Source: Lachnospiraceae bacterium UBA1683
GTDB lineage: Bacteria; Bacillota; Clostridia; Lachnospirales; Lachnospiraceae
NCBI GenBank assembly: GCA_002320245.1
Contig: DCKD01000028.1
Location: 1 to 64,000, forward strand
Reading direction: 5' to 3'
DNA: 64,000 bases
A program made the position numbers and the translations under genes. Positions within the stretch are counted from its first letter, which is position 1, and the number at the start of each line of letters is the position of its first letter. Below, one piece after another: positions 1 through 9,023 of the stretch. Below the pieces are notes generated by a model. The model did not search any database, had not been told where the DNA came from, and saw only the letters and a list, made by a program, of their open reading frames with translations.

Positions 1-48
1 ACAGCCTCTGGTAAAGCCGCCAATAACTCACCTTGCTACTTCATTGTT

Positions 49-2589
49 TCAAACTTTCTCATTTCCTTTCTTCATTCTGGCAATCAGTTCACCGGAGGAT
101 AAATTCGCAAGTTCAAGCTGCCGCTGCATTTTATCGTGTATATATTCCATGACAATCAGATAAACAGCAAGCAGAATAATTGATACAATCCAAAGTACAA
201 GAAATACCAGTTTGGATTCCAGACTGAACATCAGAATCAGGAATACAAGCGGAAGAATGAGGATTGTGAAAAAGCCAATTCGGATATTCCGTTTATATCC
301 GGCTTCAAACCGTGCCGCCTTATCGGCAAGTTCCGTGCGCATCCGTTCATCGTTGAGCAGAGCATGCATGAACATGGACACTTGCGGGGCGGCGCATTCT
401 GTGCTTTCCGTCTCGCAGAGCATCAAGTCTGTTGCTGCCAGTTTCTTATCAAATAAATGATTCAGGTTTATCAGCAGCGGGCGCAGTCCCAATCCGATGA
501 TAAGGGCAACTGCAAGAAAGACAGACAGAATCAGAAGGTCGTTTCGGAATGTGTGGCCATACATTCCGGCAATTGTCTCCCGCATGGCGTTGATTCCGTA
601 TGTAAATGGAAGAAATGGATGCAGGTTCTGGAAAAATTCCGGCGTCATCTCAATCGGATATGTCCCGGAAGAGCCCGGAATCTGAAGGATAACAAGCAGA
701 ACGCACAATGCCTTCCCGACATGCTTAAACGCCAGTGCCAGCGCGTAAATCAGACTGACGTAAACAACAGAGCAGACCATTCCTGCTGCCAGAAATGCAA
801 CCGGCTGGACACACTGTGCTTTCAAAAGCCAGATGTCACCCAGACATACAATAACGCTTTGGACCAGCCCAAGCATCAGAAAAAGAAAGTACCTGCCAAA
901 ATAAGATGCCCTGACTGAAGCAATCGGAATGGTTTCATTCCGGTCCACTTCCTGTTTAAAGATGGACACCAAAATCAGACCGCCAACCCACAGCGCAAGG
1001 TTCGTATAAAACGGAGTCATGGCGGAACCGTAGTTTTTCACCGGATAAATGGCTTTTGTATCCACCGTAACAGGGGATGACATAAAGCTTGAAATCTTCT
1101 GGGAGTCAATGCCCTCCAGTGAGAGGAACTCTTGATAAGCACTCGAACTTTCCAATGCAGTCAGATCCGTCATAAGGTTCAGAAGCCGTTTGTCTATCGC
1201 TTGCAGGGCAGAACCGGTGTCAGAAAGTGCGGAAGAACTCTCCGACAGGTTATCCTTCAATTGCTCCAGAATTCCCTTTAACTCTTCGACAGACGGCGCG
1301 ATGCCTGACATCGTTGCAGACAGGCTTCCGCTCAGTGTGGAAAATGTGTCCAGCGACTGATTAAGCTGCGGCAGCATTGTCTGGTCAAACTGATTCCGGT
1401 AATTCTGGAGAGACTGCCTGCTCTGGGATACAATGGATTCCAACTGCGTGCGTGTATCCGATGCGCTGGTCAGTGTATTGGATACCCTGTCATTTCCGTC
1501 TTTTAATGTATTAAGCACATCTTGAAGCTTATCATTCTGTGCCTGTAAATCTGTTATTTTCGCAGAAATCAGAGCGGATAATGCCGGTTCGCTAATCTGG
1601 TTACTGATTTCCTGTAAGTCGTTTAACAGTCCGGTGTTTACATCAATCAGATGCTGCACGGATGAGATGCTTTCACCGATTGAACCATTTGCCGTCTGTA
1701 TCTCATTTTCGATAGCTCCAAGTTTCAGGGATGTGGAACTGTAAATATCATTTAAAAATAAATCGCTGTCGGATATACTTTTAGAAAATGCAGAGGAAAA
1801 TGCTCCGACGGAATCCCTACTGCTGCTTAAAATAGAAGCAGCGCTGTCCAGTGTGTCAGAGCCGGACCGGGCGGCAGCACCAACCTGGTCTAATGTCTGT
1901 ACCGTATCTTGAATCAGCGCAGCGCCGTTTCCCACGGTGGACTGAAAATCTTTTAATACGGTCTGGTAATCATTCAGATTCCGATGGATGTCCGAGAGCG
2001 CTTTCAGAACCTCCGAATTCATCGTGTCCATGGAACCGGAGACTTTGGACACTTCCTGGATAATCAGCCGGGAAACTGTATCGGCTGCGACCGAAGAAAA
2101 TGTATCGTTGATTTCCTGCTGTACAGTTCCGGCTCCGGTATCGGTAATTTTCGGAGCAATTGCGTTTTTCTTTTCATTAATATAATAGTCCAGCTTCGGA
2201 GCGGTCGGCGTTCCGGATATGATGCTCAAAAGGGAGCTGCTGAAATTTTCCGGCAGGACAATGGCGGCATAAAATGTTCCCGATTTTACACCGTCAAGCG
2301 CTTTCTTCTCATCGACAAATGTCCAGCCGAGCTGGTCATTCTCTTTTAAATTTTTCACGATTTCAGCACCTGCATCCAACGTCAGCTTATCGGTGGATGC
2401 TTCCATGTCATTGTTGACAACGGCAACTTTGATGCCTTGTGTATTGCTGTATGGGTCCATATTTGCCGCAATGTTGAACCATGCGTACAAGGATGGCAGG
2501 ATACAGACACCGACCACGACAAGGGCCGCAAAGGGGTTGCGAAGCAGCCGTTTCAGGTCGCGTTTTAATATTTGAAATGCTGTTTTCAT
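49..2589 (-). CDS. yhgE: YhgE/Pip-family membrane protein (ABC-2-type permease fold)
   Basis: This 846-residue protein has the YhgE/Pip layout. A transmembrane helix lies near residues 21-40, followed by a long Ser/Asp/Gln-rich extracytoplasmic region (about 45-510) with many short heptad-like stretches typical of coiled coils. A cluster of hydrophobic helices follows from about 520 to 700, resembling the ABC-2 permease membrane domain. There is also a C-terminal extension with two more helices near 775-815 and a charged tail. Relatives include phage infection protein and EsaA-like secretion components; the substrate is unknown. The start is the ATG complementary to 2587-2589, preceded on the minus strand by AGGAGGAT (complement of 2599-2606). 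A palindrome upstream suggests repression by a TetR-type protein, but no such gene is in view. Family call is firm; function is not. Confidence 0.85.
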   Translation of the reverse strand: MKTAFQILKRDLKRLLRNPFAALVVVGVCILPSLYAWFNIAANMDPYSNTQGIKVAVVNNDMEASTDKLTLDAGAEIVKNLKENDQLGWTFVDEKKALDGVKSGTFYAAIVLPENFSSSLLSIISGTPTAPKLDYYINEKKNAIAPKITDTGAGTVQQEINDTFSSVAADTVSRLIIQEVSKVSGSMDTMNSEVLKALSDIHRNLNDYQTVLKDFQSTVGNGAALIQDTVQTLDQVGAAARSGSDTLDSAASILSSSRDSVGAFSSAFSKSISDSDLFLNDIYSSTSLKLGAIENEIQTANGSIGESISSVQHLIDVNTGLLNDLQEISNQISEPALSALISAKITDLQAQNDKLQDVLNTLKDGNDRVSNTLTSASDTRTQLESIVSQSRQSLQNYRNQFDQTMLPQLNQSLDTFSTLSGSLSATMSGIAPSVEELKGILEQLKDNLSESSSALSDTGSALQAIDKRLLNLMTDLTALESSSAYQEFLSLEGIDSQKISSFMSSPVTVDTKAIYPVKNYGSAMTPFYTNLALWVGGLILVSIFKQEVDRNETIPIASVRASYFGRYFLFLMLGLVQSVIVCLGDIWLLKAQCVQPVAFLAAGMVCSVVYVSLIYALALAFKHVGKALCVLLVILQIPGSSGTYPIEMTPEFFQNLHPFLPFTYGINAMRETIAGMYGHTFRNDLLILSVFLAVALIIGLGLRPLLINLNHLFDKKLAATDLMLCETESTECAAPQVSMFMHALLNDERMRTELADKAARFEAGYKRNIRIGFFTILILPLVFLILMFSLESKLVFLVLWIVSIILLAVYLIVMEYIHDKMQRQLELANLSSGELIARMKKGNEKV

Positions 2590-2694
2590 CTCTGGTCAAA
2601 TCCTCCTTCAGATATAAGTCATATATACTTTCCATGTCCCTCTGTACACGAAGGGTATTATCAGTATATCAAAAAACAAAAAAGAATACTATAC

Positions 2695-2719
2695 AAAAAA
2701 TGACGAATGGTCATTTATT
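2695..2719. promoter_or_regulatory. TetR-like operator palindrome upstream of yhgE
   Basis: The arms AAAAAATGAC (2695-2704) and GTCATTTATT (2710-2719) are inverted repeats matching at 9 of 10 positions around a 5-base spacer. A TGAC-N5-GTCA core is common in TetR-family operators. The palindrome lies about 105 bp upstream of the yhgE start, among A/T-rich sequence holding weak minus-strand -10-like boxes. YhgE/Pip genes are often linked to TetR regulators. The assignment is inferred. Confidence 0.45.
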
Positions 2720-2879
2720 AAATGGCAAATATTTGGAAGATTCTACGATTAATAAGTATCTATAAGAAAATATTACAGATAGACAACCTGCGGCGGATTG
2801 ACAATCGTGGGTAAATAGTGGTAGGTTTATTATAGTCATTGAAAACAATAGCAAATTTAAGAATATTGAGGTGCAAAAG

Positions 2880-3752
2880 ATGCAGGAATTAAAACCGATT
2901 AAAGAAGGTAAAGTACGAGAGATTTATGATAATGGTGACAGCCTGATAATGGTTGCAACGGACAGGATTAGCTGTTTTGATGTGATTTTGAATAACGAGG
3001 TGACTAAAAAAGGTACGGTTCTGACACAGATGTCAAAGTTCTGGTTTGATTTGACAGAGGATATCCTGCCGAATCATATGATTTCTGTAGATGTAAAAGA
3101 TATGCCGGAATATTTCCGGCAGGAAAAGTTTGACGGGAACAGCATGATGTGCCGCAAACTGGAGATGCTGCCGATAGAGTGTATTGTCCGCGGTTACATT
3201 ACAGGAAGCGGATGGGCAAGCTATCAGGAGAACGGCAAAGTATGCGGTATCGAGTTGCCGGAAGGATTAAGAGAATCCGATAAACTGCCGGAGCCAATTT
3301 ACACACCGTCTACAAAAGCTGAGATTGGGGACCATGATGAAAATATTTCATTTGAACAGAGCGTTGAGCATCTGGAGAAATATTATCCTGGAAAAGGAAA
3401 GATGTATGCAGAGCAGCTTCGGGACAATACAATCGCATTATATAAGAAGTGTGCGGAGTATGCGCTGAGTAAGGGAATCATTATTGCGGATACGAAGTTT
3501 GAGTTCGGTCTGGATGAAAACGGAAATATGGTAATCGGTGATGAGATGCTGACACCGGACAGTTCCCGTTTCTGGCCGGCAGAAGGATATGAGCCGGGAC
3601 ACGGACAGCCGTCCTTCGATAAACAGTTTGCACGTGACTGGCTGAAAGCGAACCCGGATAATGACTGGACACTTCCTCAGGAGATTGTTGATAAGACAAT
3701 TGAGAAGTATCTGCAGAGCTATGAGATGCTGACCGGAGAAAAAATCAAATAG
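2880..3752 (+). CDS. purC: Phosphoribosylaminoimidazole-succinocarboxamide synthase (SAICAR synthetase)
   Basis: Catalyses the ATP-dependent joining of aspartate to CAIR in purine synthesis, in the cytoplasm. The 290-residue product has the expected motifs: an N-terminal KEGKVREIYD, RGYITGSGWASY in the middle, DTKFEFG, and DEMLTPDSSRFWPAEGY towards the C-terminus. The length fits the longer SAICAR synthetase class (about 290 residues) rather than the 235-residue bacterial type. A GTG nine bases upstream is in frame, but GAGGTG (2868-2873) is spaced correctly for the ATG at 2880, so that start is preferred. No other pur gene is adjacent. A palindrome GATTGACAATC (2797-2807) lies upstream, but I could not identify a convincing promoter. 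A hairpin terminator follows. Confidence 0.95.
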   Translation: MQELKPIKEGKVREIYDNGDSLIMVATDRISCFDVILNNEVTKKGTVLTQMSKFWFDLTEDILPNHMISVDVKDMPEYFRQEKFDGNSMMCRKLEMLPIECIVRGYITGSGWASYQENGKVCGIELPEGLRESDKLPEPIYTPSTKAEIGDHDENISFEQSVEHLEKYYPGKGKMYAEQLRDNTIALYKKCAEYALSKGIIIADTKFEFGLDENGNMVIGDEMLTPDSSRFWPAEGYEPGHGQPSFDKQFARDWLKANPDNDWTLPQEIVDKTIEKYLQSYEMLTGEKIK

Positions 3753-3809
3753 GATTGGTAAGCAGCAAAGACGCATGGAAATGCGAGGAATAAATTATAA
3801 ATAAAACCT

Positions 3810-3852
3810 GCCTCCCGGAGATGGATGAAAAATCTTTCCGGGAGGCGTTTGG
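3810..3852 (+). terminator. Rho-independent terminator of purC
   Basis: Arms GCCTCCCGGA (3810-3819) and TCCGGGAGGC (3837-3846) form a perfect 10-bp stem, followed by a T-rich stretch (GTTTGGTTT). Confidence 0.8.
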
Positions 3853-4182
3853 TTTCTACAGTATTCCCGTACTTGTATTTATAGTATAGCCGTATTGGCA
3901 GTTGAAAAATGAATGCGGATATCATAAAATTAAAATAGTAACAGTCTATAATCAGTAACACATTATAAAAGGAGAAAGTATGATACAGTACGAAAAATGT
4001 AAGCCTGTTATATCGGATTTTAGAAAAAGATAAGATATTTTTAATAAAGGTTAAGATTTAATTTGTGTATATCTTAAGAGATGAGGAGTAAAGTGTGGGC
4101 ATACTCTTGATAGAAGGGGAAAATACTTGGAAAAATATTCTTAATTTAAAAATTCCAGTAAAGAAATAAAGAGGGAACACAC
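3853..4182 (+). other. Intergenic stretch with possible promoter and two very short reading frames
   Basis: This 330-base gap holds a plausible sigma-A promoter (TTGAAA at 3902-3907, 17-base spacer, TAAAAT at 3925-3930). Two tiny frames with Shine-Dalgarno-like sequences follow: ATG at 3980 (17 codons, AGGAG before it) and GTG at 4095 (24 codons, GAGGAG at 4083-4088). An inverted repeat TTAAGAT/ATCTTAA lies near 4050-4078. I recognise no product; these may be remnants of a decayed gene or leader peptides for the downstream membrane protein. Confidence 0.3.
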
Positions 4183-6771
4183 ATGAATAAGCCTATTTAT
4201 AATAAGTCCAAATGGATACCCTATATTTTGCTTGCCATTTTTACAGTTTTCTTCTGCTGGCTGTTTTGCATGAAGTCGGGCGTATTTGGCGGAACGTCAG
4301 ACTGGATTAGCCAGCATAGTGTACTGCCGGATTACTTCCGACGGCAGTTTTATGAGACAGGACGGCTTTTCCCGGAATTTGCTGCAAATATCGGAGGCGG
4401 ACAGAATATATATAACTTTTCTTATTATGGTCTGTACAGTCCATTGTTTCTGCTTTCTTATGCATTGCCTTTTGTGAAAATGTCTGACTATGTGATGGCA
4501 GTGCAGTTCTTTTGCCTGATGGCCTCCGTGCTGCTTTTGTATCAGTGGCTAAAAAGGAGAGGGTTTCGGGAAAACATATGTTTTGGGACAGCGGTTATAT
4601 TTCTTCTGACCGGGCCTGTGATTTATCAGTCTTACAATCAGATTATGTTTGTCAATTATATGCCCTTTTTGATTCTGGCATTTTTCTGTGTGGACAGGTA
4701 TTTTGAGAACCGGCATTATCATAAGGCAGGTGCTTCGGGGGCTCTTGCAATCAGTATATTTCTGATGATTATGACCAGTTTCTATTTCAGTATTGGCGGG
4801 ATGCTTGCCCTTGTGATTTATGGGGTATACCGTTATGTGCAGGTATGCGGGGAGCAGGGGAAAAAGATTACGGTGGGAAATTTCCTGGCGGAGGGGATTC
4901 GTTTCCTGATGCCATTCTTTACGGCTGTTTTGATGAGCGGCGTACTGCTGATACCGACAGCATTTGCGTTGATAGGAAGAGGGAGTATGGGAGATGGCGG
5001 AGGCAGTGCGAATCTTTTTTCACTTTTGGTTCCCCGGATACAAATGGATGAATTTTTCTATTCTGCTTATGGACCTGGCTTTAGTACACTGATTCTTACA
5101 GTGCTTTTTGCATCCGTGGCATATCGGAAATGTCAGGAGAGGGTGCTTGCATGGAGTATGGCTGCCGTCTTGTTTGTGCCGCTTTTTTTGTATCTTTTGA
5201 ATGGCGGGCTTTATACCCGGGAAAAAGTGATGATTCCAATGCTTCCGCTTATGTGCTATCTGATGGCGTATTATCTGGAAAAGCAGAGGAATCAAAGCTT
5301 TTCATGGAGTGGGTGCATTCCCTATTTGCTGACTTGTGTATGTATTTGGGCAGGAAGAAAACAGATACACATACATCTGTATCGGAAGTTGCTGTTATTG
5401 GATGCGGTGGTAATGCTTATCTGTTATATAGTGGCCGGCAGAAGGAAAAGTACATCCGTTATCATGGTTTCTGCAATTGTTTGTTTATTCTTGTTTGAGA
5501 TTATTTATCACAATATGGAGGGAAGTATGCTGAACCGTGATTTTTATTCGGAGATGACAGACGTGACAATCGAAAAGACAATTTCGGATGTGGCAGAGAA
5601 GGATGCAGGATTTTACCGCACAATGCAGATTGGGACAGACCGGGAGAATGCCGCGAATCTTAACAGAATCTGGAATATGGAACAATATATTTCATCCATT
5701 TACTCTTCCTCCTTCAATGAGGGTTATCAAGAGTTCCGTCAGAAAACATTTGCACTTGAGGAGCCTTTTCGGAATTTCCTGATGCAGTCGGCAGAACACA
5801 ACCCGGTATACCAAAGATTTATGGGTGAGAAATATCTGATATCCCGGAGAGCGGTTCCGGGATATCAGCTCTATGAGAACAGCGGAAAATGGAAGGTTTA
5901 TACCAATGCGGACGTCTCACCGGTCGTATACGGAACGAATCAGATTATTACAGAAAAAGAATATAAGAAATTCCGGTTTCCATATTCGCAGATTGCACTG
6001 CTTTCCGGCGCGGTAGTGGAGAATCCGGACAGGATTCAGGATTCAGAACTATCTGCGCAGGCATTAAACGAGCAGTTGCAGGCAGAAATACAGCCGGTGA
6101 AATTAAAAGAGGAGTATCATATCGATACGAAAGAAAAACAGACCGAGCAAGTGGATATTCCGCCGCAAAAAGATGGGGCAGACGGAGAACGCGTGCTGTT
6201 CCTACAGTTCCATGTGAAGAATCTGCATCCGTCGGAAGATGTGGCGGTATGGCTGTCCGGCGTGCGGAATAAGCTGAGTGCGGAAAATCACATTTACTAT
6301 AATGGAAATACGACATTTACCTATGCGGTTGCGTTGAAAAAAGGACAGAGACAGGCGGAGCTTACTTTTGGACGGGGTAAGTATGAGATTACGGATGTAA
6401 AAGGATTTCTTGGAATACTTCCGGGAACTGCCCTGTATCAGTCGGAATTTCAGATAAACAGAGCGAAAACAAAAGGAAATGTCATTGCCGGAAGGATGGA
6501 CATGGAAAATTCAGGGTATCTCATTACAACTATACCTTATGATAAAAATTTTGAAATTCTGATTGATGGCAAAAAAGCGGCAATCGAGAAGGTAAACACG
6601 GCGTTTCTTGGATGCAGAATGGAAAAAGGGAGACATCAGATTGAAATTTTGTTCCATGCTCCGGGGATGGTGGCAGGAAAGGCTGTGTCACTTGCCGGAA
6701 TCGCAGGACTTCTTTTGCTTGTGTACTGTGATTGCAGAAAGCGAAACCGGTTTGTAATGCGGAAAGTGTAA
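4183..6771 (+). CDS. YfhO-family multi-pass membrane protein (putative GT-C glycosyltransferase)
   Basis: An 862-residue integral membrane protein. The first transmembrane helix lies near residues 11-33, followed by a loop with SDWISQH and LPDYFRRQF, which matches the acidic first-loop signature of YfhO/GT-C proteins. About ten further hydrophobic segments run to roughly residue 430. A large, mostly soluble extracytoplasmic domain then extends to about 830, and a last helix lies near 832-850 with a basic tail. YfhO of Bacillus acts in lipoteichoic acid glycosylation; the acceptor here is unknown. The gene stands alone between purC and a transporter remnant. The start follows AGAGGG at modest spacing. 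Family call good, substrate not determined. Confidence 0.85.
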   Translation: MNKPIYNKSKWIPYILLAIFTVFFCWLFCMKSGVFGGTSDWISQHSVLPDYFRRQFYETGRLFPEFAANIGGGQNIYNFSYYGLYSPLFLLSYALPFVKMSDYVMAVQFFCLMASVLLLYQWLKRRGFRENICFGTAVIFLLTGPVIYQSYNQIMFVNYMPFLILAFFCVDRYFENRHYHKAGASGALAISIFLMIMTSFYFSIGGMLALVIYGVYRYVQVCGEQGKKITVGNFLAEGIRFLMPFFTAVLMSGVLLIPTAFALIGRGSMGDGGGSANLFSLLVPRIQMDEFFYSAYGPGFSTLILTVLFASVAYRKCQERVLAWSMAAVLFVPLFLYLLNGGLYTREKVMIPMLPLMCYLMAYYLEKQRNQSFSWSGCIPYLLTCVCIWAGRKQIHIHLYRKLLLLDAVVMLICYIVAGRRKSTSVIMVSAIVCLFLFEIIYHNMEGSMLNRDFYSEMTDVTIEKTISDVAEKDAGFYRTMQIGTDRENAANLNRIWNMEQYISSIYSSSFNEGYQEFRQKTFALEEPFRNFLMQSAEHNPVYQRFMGEKYLISRRAVPGYQLYENSGKWKVYTNADVSPVVYGTNQIITEKEYKKFRFPYSQIALLSGAVVENPDRIQDSELSAQALNEQLQAEIQPVKLKEEYHIDTKEKQTEQVDIPPQKDGADGERVLFLQFHVKNLHPSEDVAVWLSGVRNKLSAENHIYYNGNTTFTYAVALKKGQRQAELTFGRGKYEITDVKGFLGILPGTALYQSEFQINRAKTKGNVIAGRMDMENSGYLITTIPYDKNFEILIDGKKAAIEKVNTAFLGCRMEKGRHQIEILFHAPGMVAGKAVSLAGIAGLLLLVYCDCRKRNRFVMRKV

Positions 6772-6781
6772 AGCCGTTACG

Positions 6782-7069
6782 GTGTGGTTCAGCCATTGGG
6801 TTCGGAGCCTGCAAGTGCGGGCTCCTAAGGAGCTTCCGGAAGAAGAGCTTGGACTTGCCGCAGAAGATAATGGGCAGGAGAAGGTCGGCTTTCTTGAGAC
6901 AATCAAGCTTCTTCTGCAAAATAAGTATTATGTCCGCTTGTTGTTTGTAGGAATTTTCTACAACATGATTATGAACATCACAAGTGCAGTAGGTATTTAC
7001 TACATGAAAAAAATAGGTTTTGAAATCCCCGGAGAATTATTTCCGGGGATTCACTTGATGAAATATTAA
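6782..7069 (+). pseudogene. Fragment of a GPH-type sugar:cation symporter (MFS)
   Basis: The open frame contains a stretch (about 6836-7012) resembling the middle of glycoside-pentoside-hexuronide symporters: a charged cytoplasmic loop, then FLETIKLLLQNKYY, then a membrane helix ending IYYMKK. Both the preceding helices and everything after this point are missing. Full-length members have about 450 residues, so this is a remnant of roughly 60. The frame has no convincing start and ends in a hairpin (arms 7025-7032 and 7043-7050). Assignment rests on motif feel, not alignment. Confidence 0.5.
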
Positions 7070-7108
7070 AAAAGCGAAAAACCTTGCATAATCAAGATTC
7101 TTCGCTTT
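7062..7108 (-). terminator. Terminator of tRNA-Leu
   Basis: On the minus strand, arms AAAGCGAA (complement of 7101-7108) and TTCGCTTT (complement of 7071-7078) are perfectly complementary and lead into TTTAATATTT. The hairpin begins about ten bases past the 3' end of the tRNA gene. Confidence 0.75.
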
Positions 7109-7117
7109 AAACCTTAA

Positions 7118-7202
7118 TGCGGAAGATGGGACTTGAACCCACACAAGCGCAATGCTTACAAGATCCTTAGTCTTGCTCGTCTGCCAGTTCCGACACTTCC
7201 GC
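7118..7202 (-). tRNA. tRNA-Leu (anticodon AAG)
   Basis: The minus strand folds as a class II tRNA of 85 nt. The acceptor is GCGGAAG paired with CTTCCGC, and the D stem is TCG/CGA. The anticodon stem CAAGA/TCTTG has loop CTAAGGA, giving anticodon AAG (complement of 7166-7168). A long variable arm (TAAGC...GCTTG) follows, then a T stem GTGGG/CCCAT with TTCAAGT loop, and A73. The long variable arm, A73 and anticodon identify tRNA-Leu. CCA is not encoded. A34 would need deamination to inosine by TadA to read CUU/CUC/CUA. A very good promoter and a terminator flank the gene. Confidence 0.95.
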
Positions 7203-7242
7203 ATATGTTTTGTAAGTATTTTGTACTCACGCGACAAGTAGT

Positions 7243-7271
7243 ATAATACAGTGTATCGGGTCAAAAGTCAA
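7243..7271 (-). promoter_or_regulatory. Sigma-A promoter of tRNA-Leu
   Basis: On the minus strand, TTGACT (complement of 7266-7271) is followed after exactly 17 bases by TATTAT (complement of 7243-7248). The start of the tRNA lies about 40 bases downstream. Confidence 0.8.
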
Positions 7272-7346
7272 CACATTTTCAAAAGTTTTTTAAAAAACTG
7301 CGACTGACATTTTGCTGGATATCTGACAAAAATCTGTGAAGTTTCC

Positions 7347-7386
7347 TGATATAATTTAATGATTTCAGATAAATATATGTTATAAT
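7347..7386 (+). promoter_or_regulatory. Extended -10 promoters upstream of the PPK2 gene
   Basis: Two TG-N-TATAAT extended -10 boxes occur, at 7347-7355 and 7378-7386, 77-116 bases ahead of the chosen start. Neither has a strong -35 box. Confidence 0.5.
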
Positions 7387-7462
7387 ACTAATAATTATGT
7401 GAATGATGTAAAAAAGAAATTAAAATCAGAATCAAAGATGTGTATTACAGGGAGGAATGATT

Positions 7463-9007
7463 ATGTTAGAGAAGGTGGATTTGACAAAAACAATGACAAA
7501 AGAAGAATATAAAGAAAAGATGCCGGAGCTGGAAACGAAGCTTGGTGAGTTGCAGCGTCAGTGCAAGCATTTGGGAATACCGGTTATGATTGTATTTGAA
7601 GGATTCGGTGCATCGGGAAAGGGTGTCCAGATTGGAAAGCTGATTCAAAGCCTGGACCCGAGGGGCTTCCGGGTGTTTGCAATTAAAGATGAGACGAAGG
7701 AAGAGCAGATGCATCCATTTCTCTGGAGATTCTGGACGAAGACACCAGAGCGGGGGAGGATGGCGGTTTATGATGGAAGCTGGTATCGGAAGGTACTGAT
7801 TAACCGGTTTGATAAATCAACGAAAGAGCGCGATATTTCCAGGGATTATGAATCAATCTGTGCGTTTGAAAGACAGCTCAGTGATGACGGAAATGTAATC
7901 ATCAAACTTCTGCTGGATATCGACCGACAGGAGCAGAAGAAAAGGTTTGATAAACTGCTGGACAACAAAGAGACTGCATGGCGCGTCAGCAAAGGGGATA
8001 AGGAAAGAAATAAACAATTTGACCGATATCAGTCTATGATGGAAGAGATGCTGCAGAAGACAGATACAGATTATGCACCGTGGACAATTATAGAGGCGAT
8101 GGACAGAAGGTTTGCAACGGCAAAAATTTATACAGTGGTCATTAAAGCACTTGCAGAGAAGATAGAAAAGGTCGTGCAGGCACAGGCCGGCAAGGCTGCA
8201 TCAAGTGTGGTGGGAGAGACGCAGGAAGAGGGAATTGCATCGGCAGCAGCAAAGATGGCTGCGGAGGCGGCGAATGACTTGCAGGAGTCTATTCTTGCCA
8301 AAACGGACTTAAGTCTGACGTGTTCACCGGAAGAATATCAGAAGAAACTGAAGAAACTTCAGGGTAAGATGGAATTACTGCACGGAGAACTGTATCGAAG
8401 ACGGATTCCGGTTGTACTTGGCTTCGAGGGATGGGATGCCGGCGGTAAGGGTGGTGCGATTAAACGGCTGACGGAAAAAATGGACCCGAGAGGATTTGTT
8501 GTAAATCCAACGGCATCGCCGAATGATATTGAAAAGGCGCATCACTATTTGTGGCGTTTCTGGCGGGCAATGCCGAAAGACGGACATATTGCGATTTTTG
8601 ACCGCACATGGTATGGAAGGGTTATGGTAGAACGCATAGAAGGCTTTTGTACGAAACAGGAATGGCAGAGGGCATATAAAGAAATCAATGATATGGAAAA
8701 GGATTTGGCAGACCACGGCACAATTGTTTTGAAATTCTGGATGCAGATTGATAAGGATGAGCAGGAACGGAGGTTTCAGGAGCGGCAGAAGAATCCGGAC
8801 AAACAGTGGAAGATTACGGATGAGGACTGGAGGAACCGCGAAAAGTGGGAGCAGTATGAAGATGCGGTAAATGAGATGCTGCTTCGGACTTCAACAGATT
8901 ACGCACCGTGGATTGTTGTAGAGGGAAACGATAAATATTATGCACGGATTAAAGTGCTGGAAACGGTCATTGATGCTATTGAAAAGAAATTGCAGAAAAA
9001 GAAATAA
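7463..9007 (+). CDS. pap: Two-domain PPK2 enzyme, probable polyphosphate:AMP phosphotransferase
   Basis: A cytoplasmic kinase of 514 residues made of two tandem PPK2 domains. Each carries a Walker A loop (FEGFGASGKG near residue 45; FEGWDAGGKGG near 318), a DPRGF motif, a conserved H-x-FLWRFW or H-x-YLWRFW segment, a Walker B-like YDGSWY or FDRTWYGR, and a DYAPW signature near its end. The duplicated layout is that of class II PPK2 enzymes, which use polyphosphate to phosphorylate AMP to ADP; in these the C-terminal domain is usually the active one. An ATG at 7457 abuts the GGAGGA (7451-7456), so the ATG at 7463 is preferred. It lies 16 bases before the broken dGTPase gene. AMP specificity is inferred from architecture. 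Confidence 0.88.
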   Translation: MLEKVDLTKTMTKEEYKEKMPELETKLGELQRQCKHLGIPVMIVFEGFGASGKGVQIGKLIQSLDPRGFRVFAIKDETKEEQMHPFLWRFWTKTPERGRMAVYDGSWYRKVLINRFDKSTKERDISRDYESICAFERQLSDDGNVIIKLLLDIDRQEQKKRFDKLLDNKETAWRVSKGDKERNKQFDRYQSMMEEMLQKTDTDYAPWTIIEAMDRRFATAKIYTVVIKALAEKIEKVVQAQAGKAASSVVGETQEEGIASAAAKMAAEAANDLQESILAKTDLSLTCSPEEYQKKLKKLQGKMELLHGELYRRRIPVVLGFEGWDAGGKGGAIKRLTEKMDPRGFVVNPTASPNDIEKAHHYLWRFWRAMPKDGHIAIFDRTWYGRVMVERIEGFCTKQEWQRAYKEINDMEKDLADHGTIVLKFWMQIDKDEQERRFQERQKNPDKQWKITDEDWRNREKWEQYEDAVNEMLLRTSTDYAPWIVVEGNDKYYARIKVLETVIDAIEKKLQKKK

Positions 9008-9023
9008 GAAATGAGGCGCCGGT

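Noticed and set aside
1..31. Possible start (GTG, complement of 29-31) of another minus-strand gene after yhgE
   Set aside because: Only ten codons lie in the window and no clear Shine-Dalgarno is seen.
457..918. 153-codon plus-strand open frame
   Set aside because: Lies wholly inside yhgE on the other strand, with Cys/Gln/Asn-rich sequence typical of a shadow frame.
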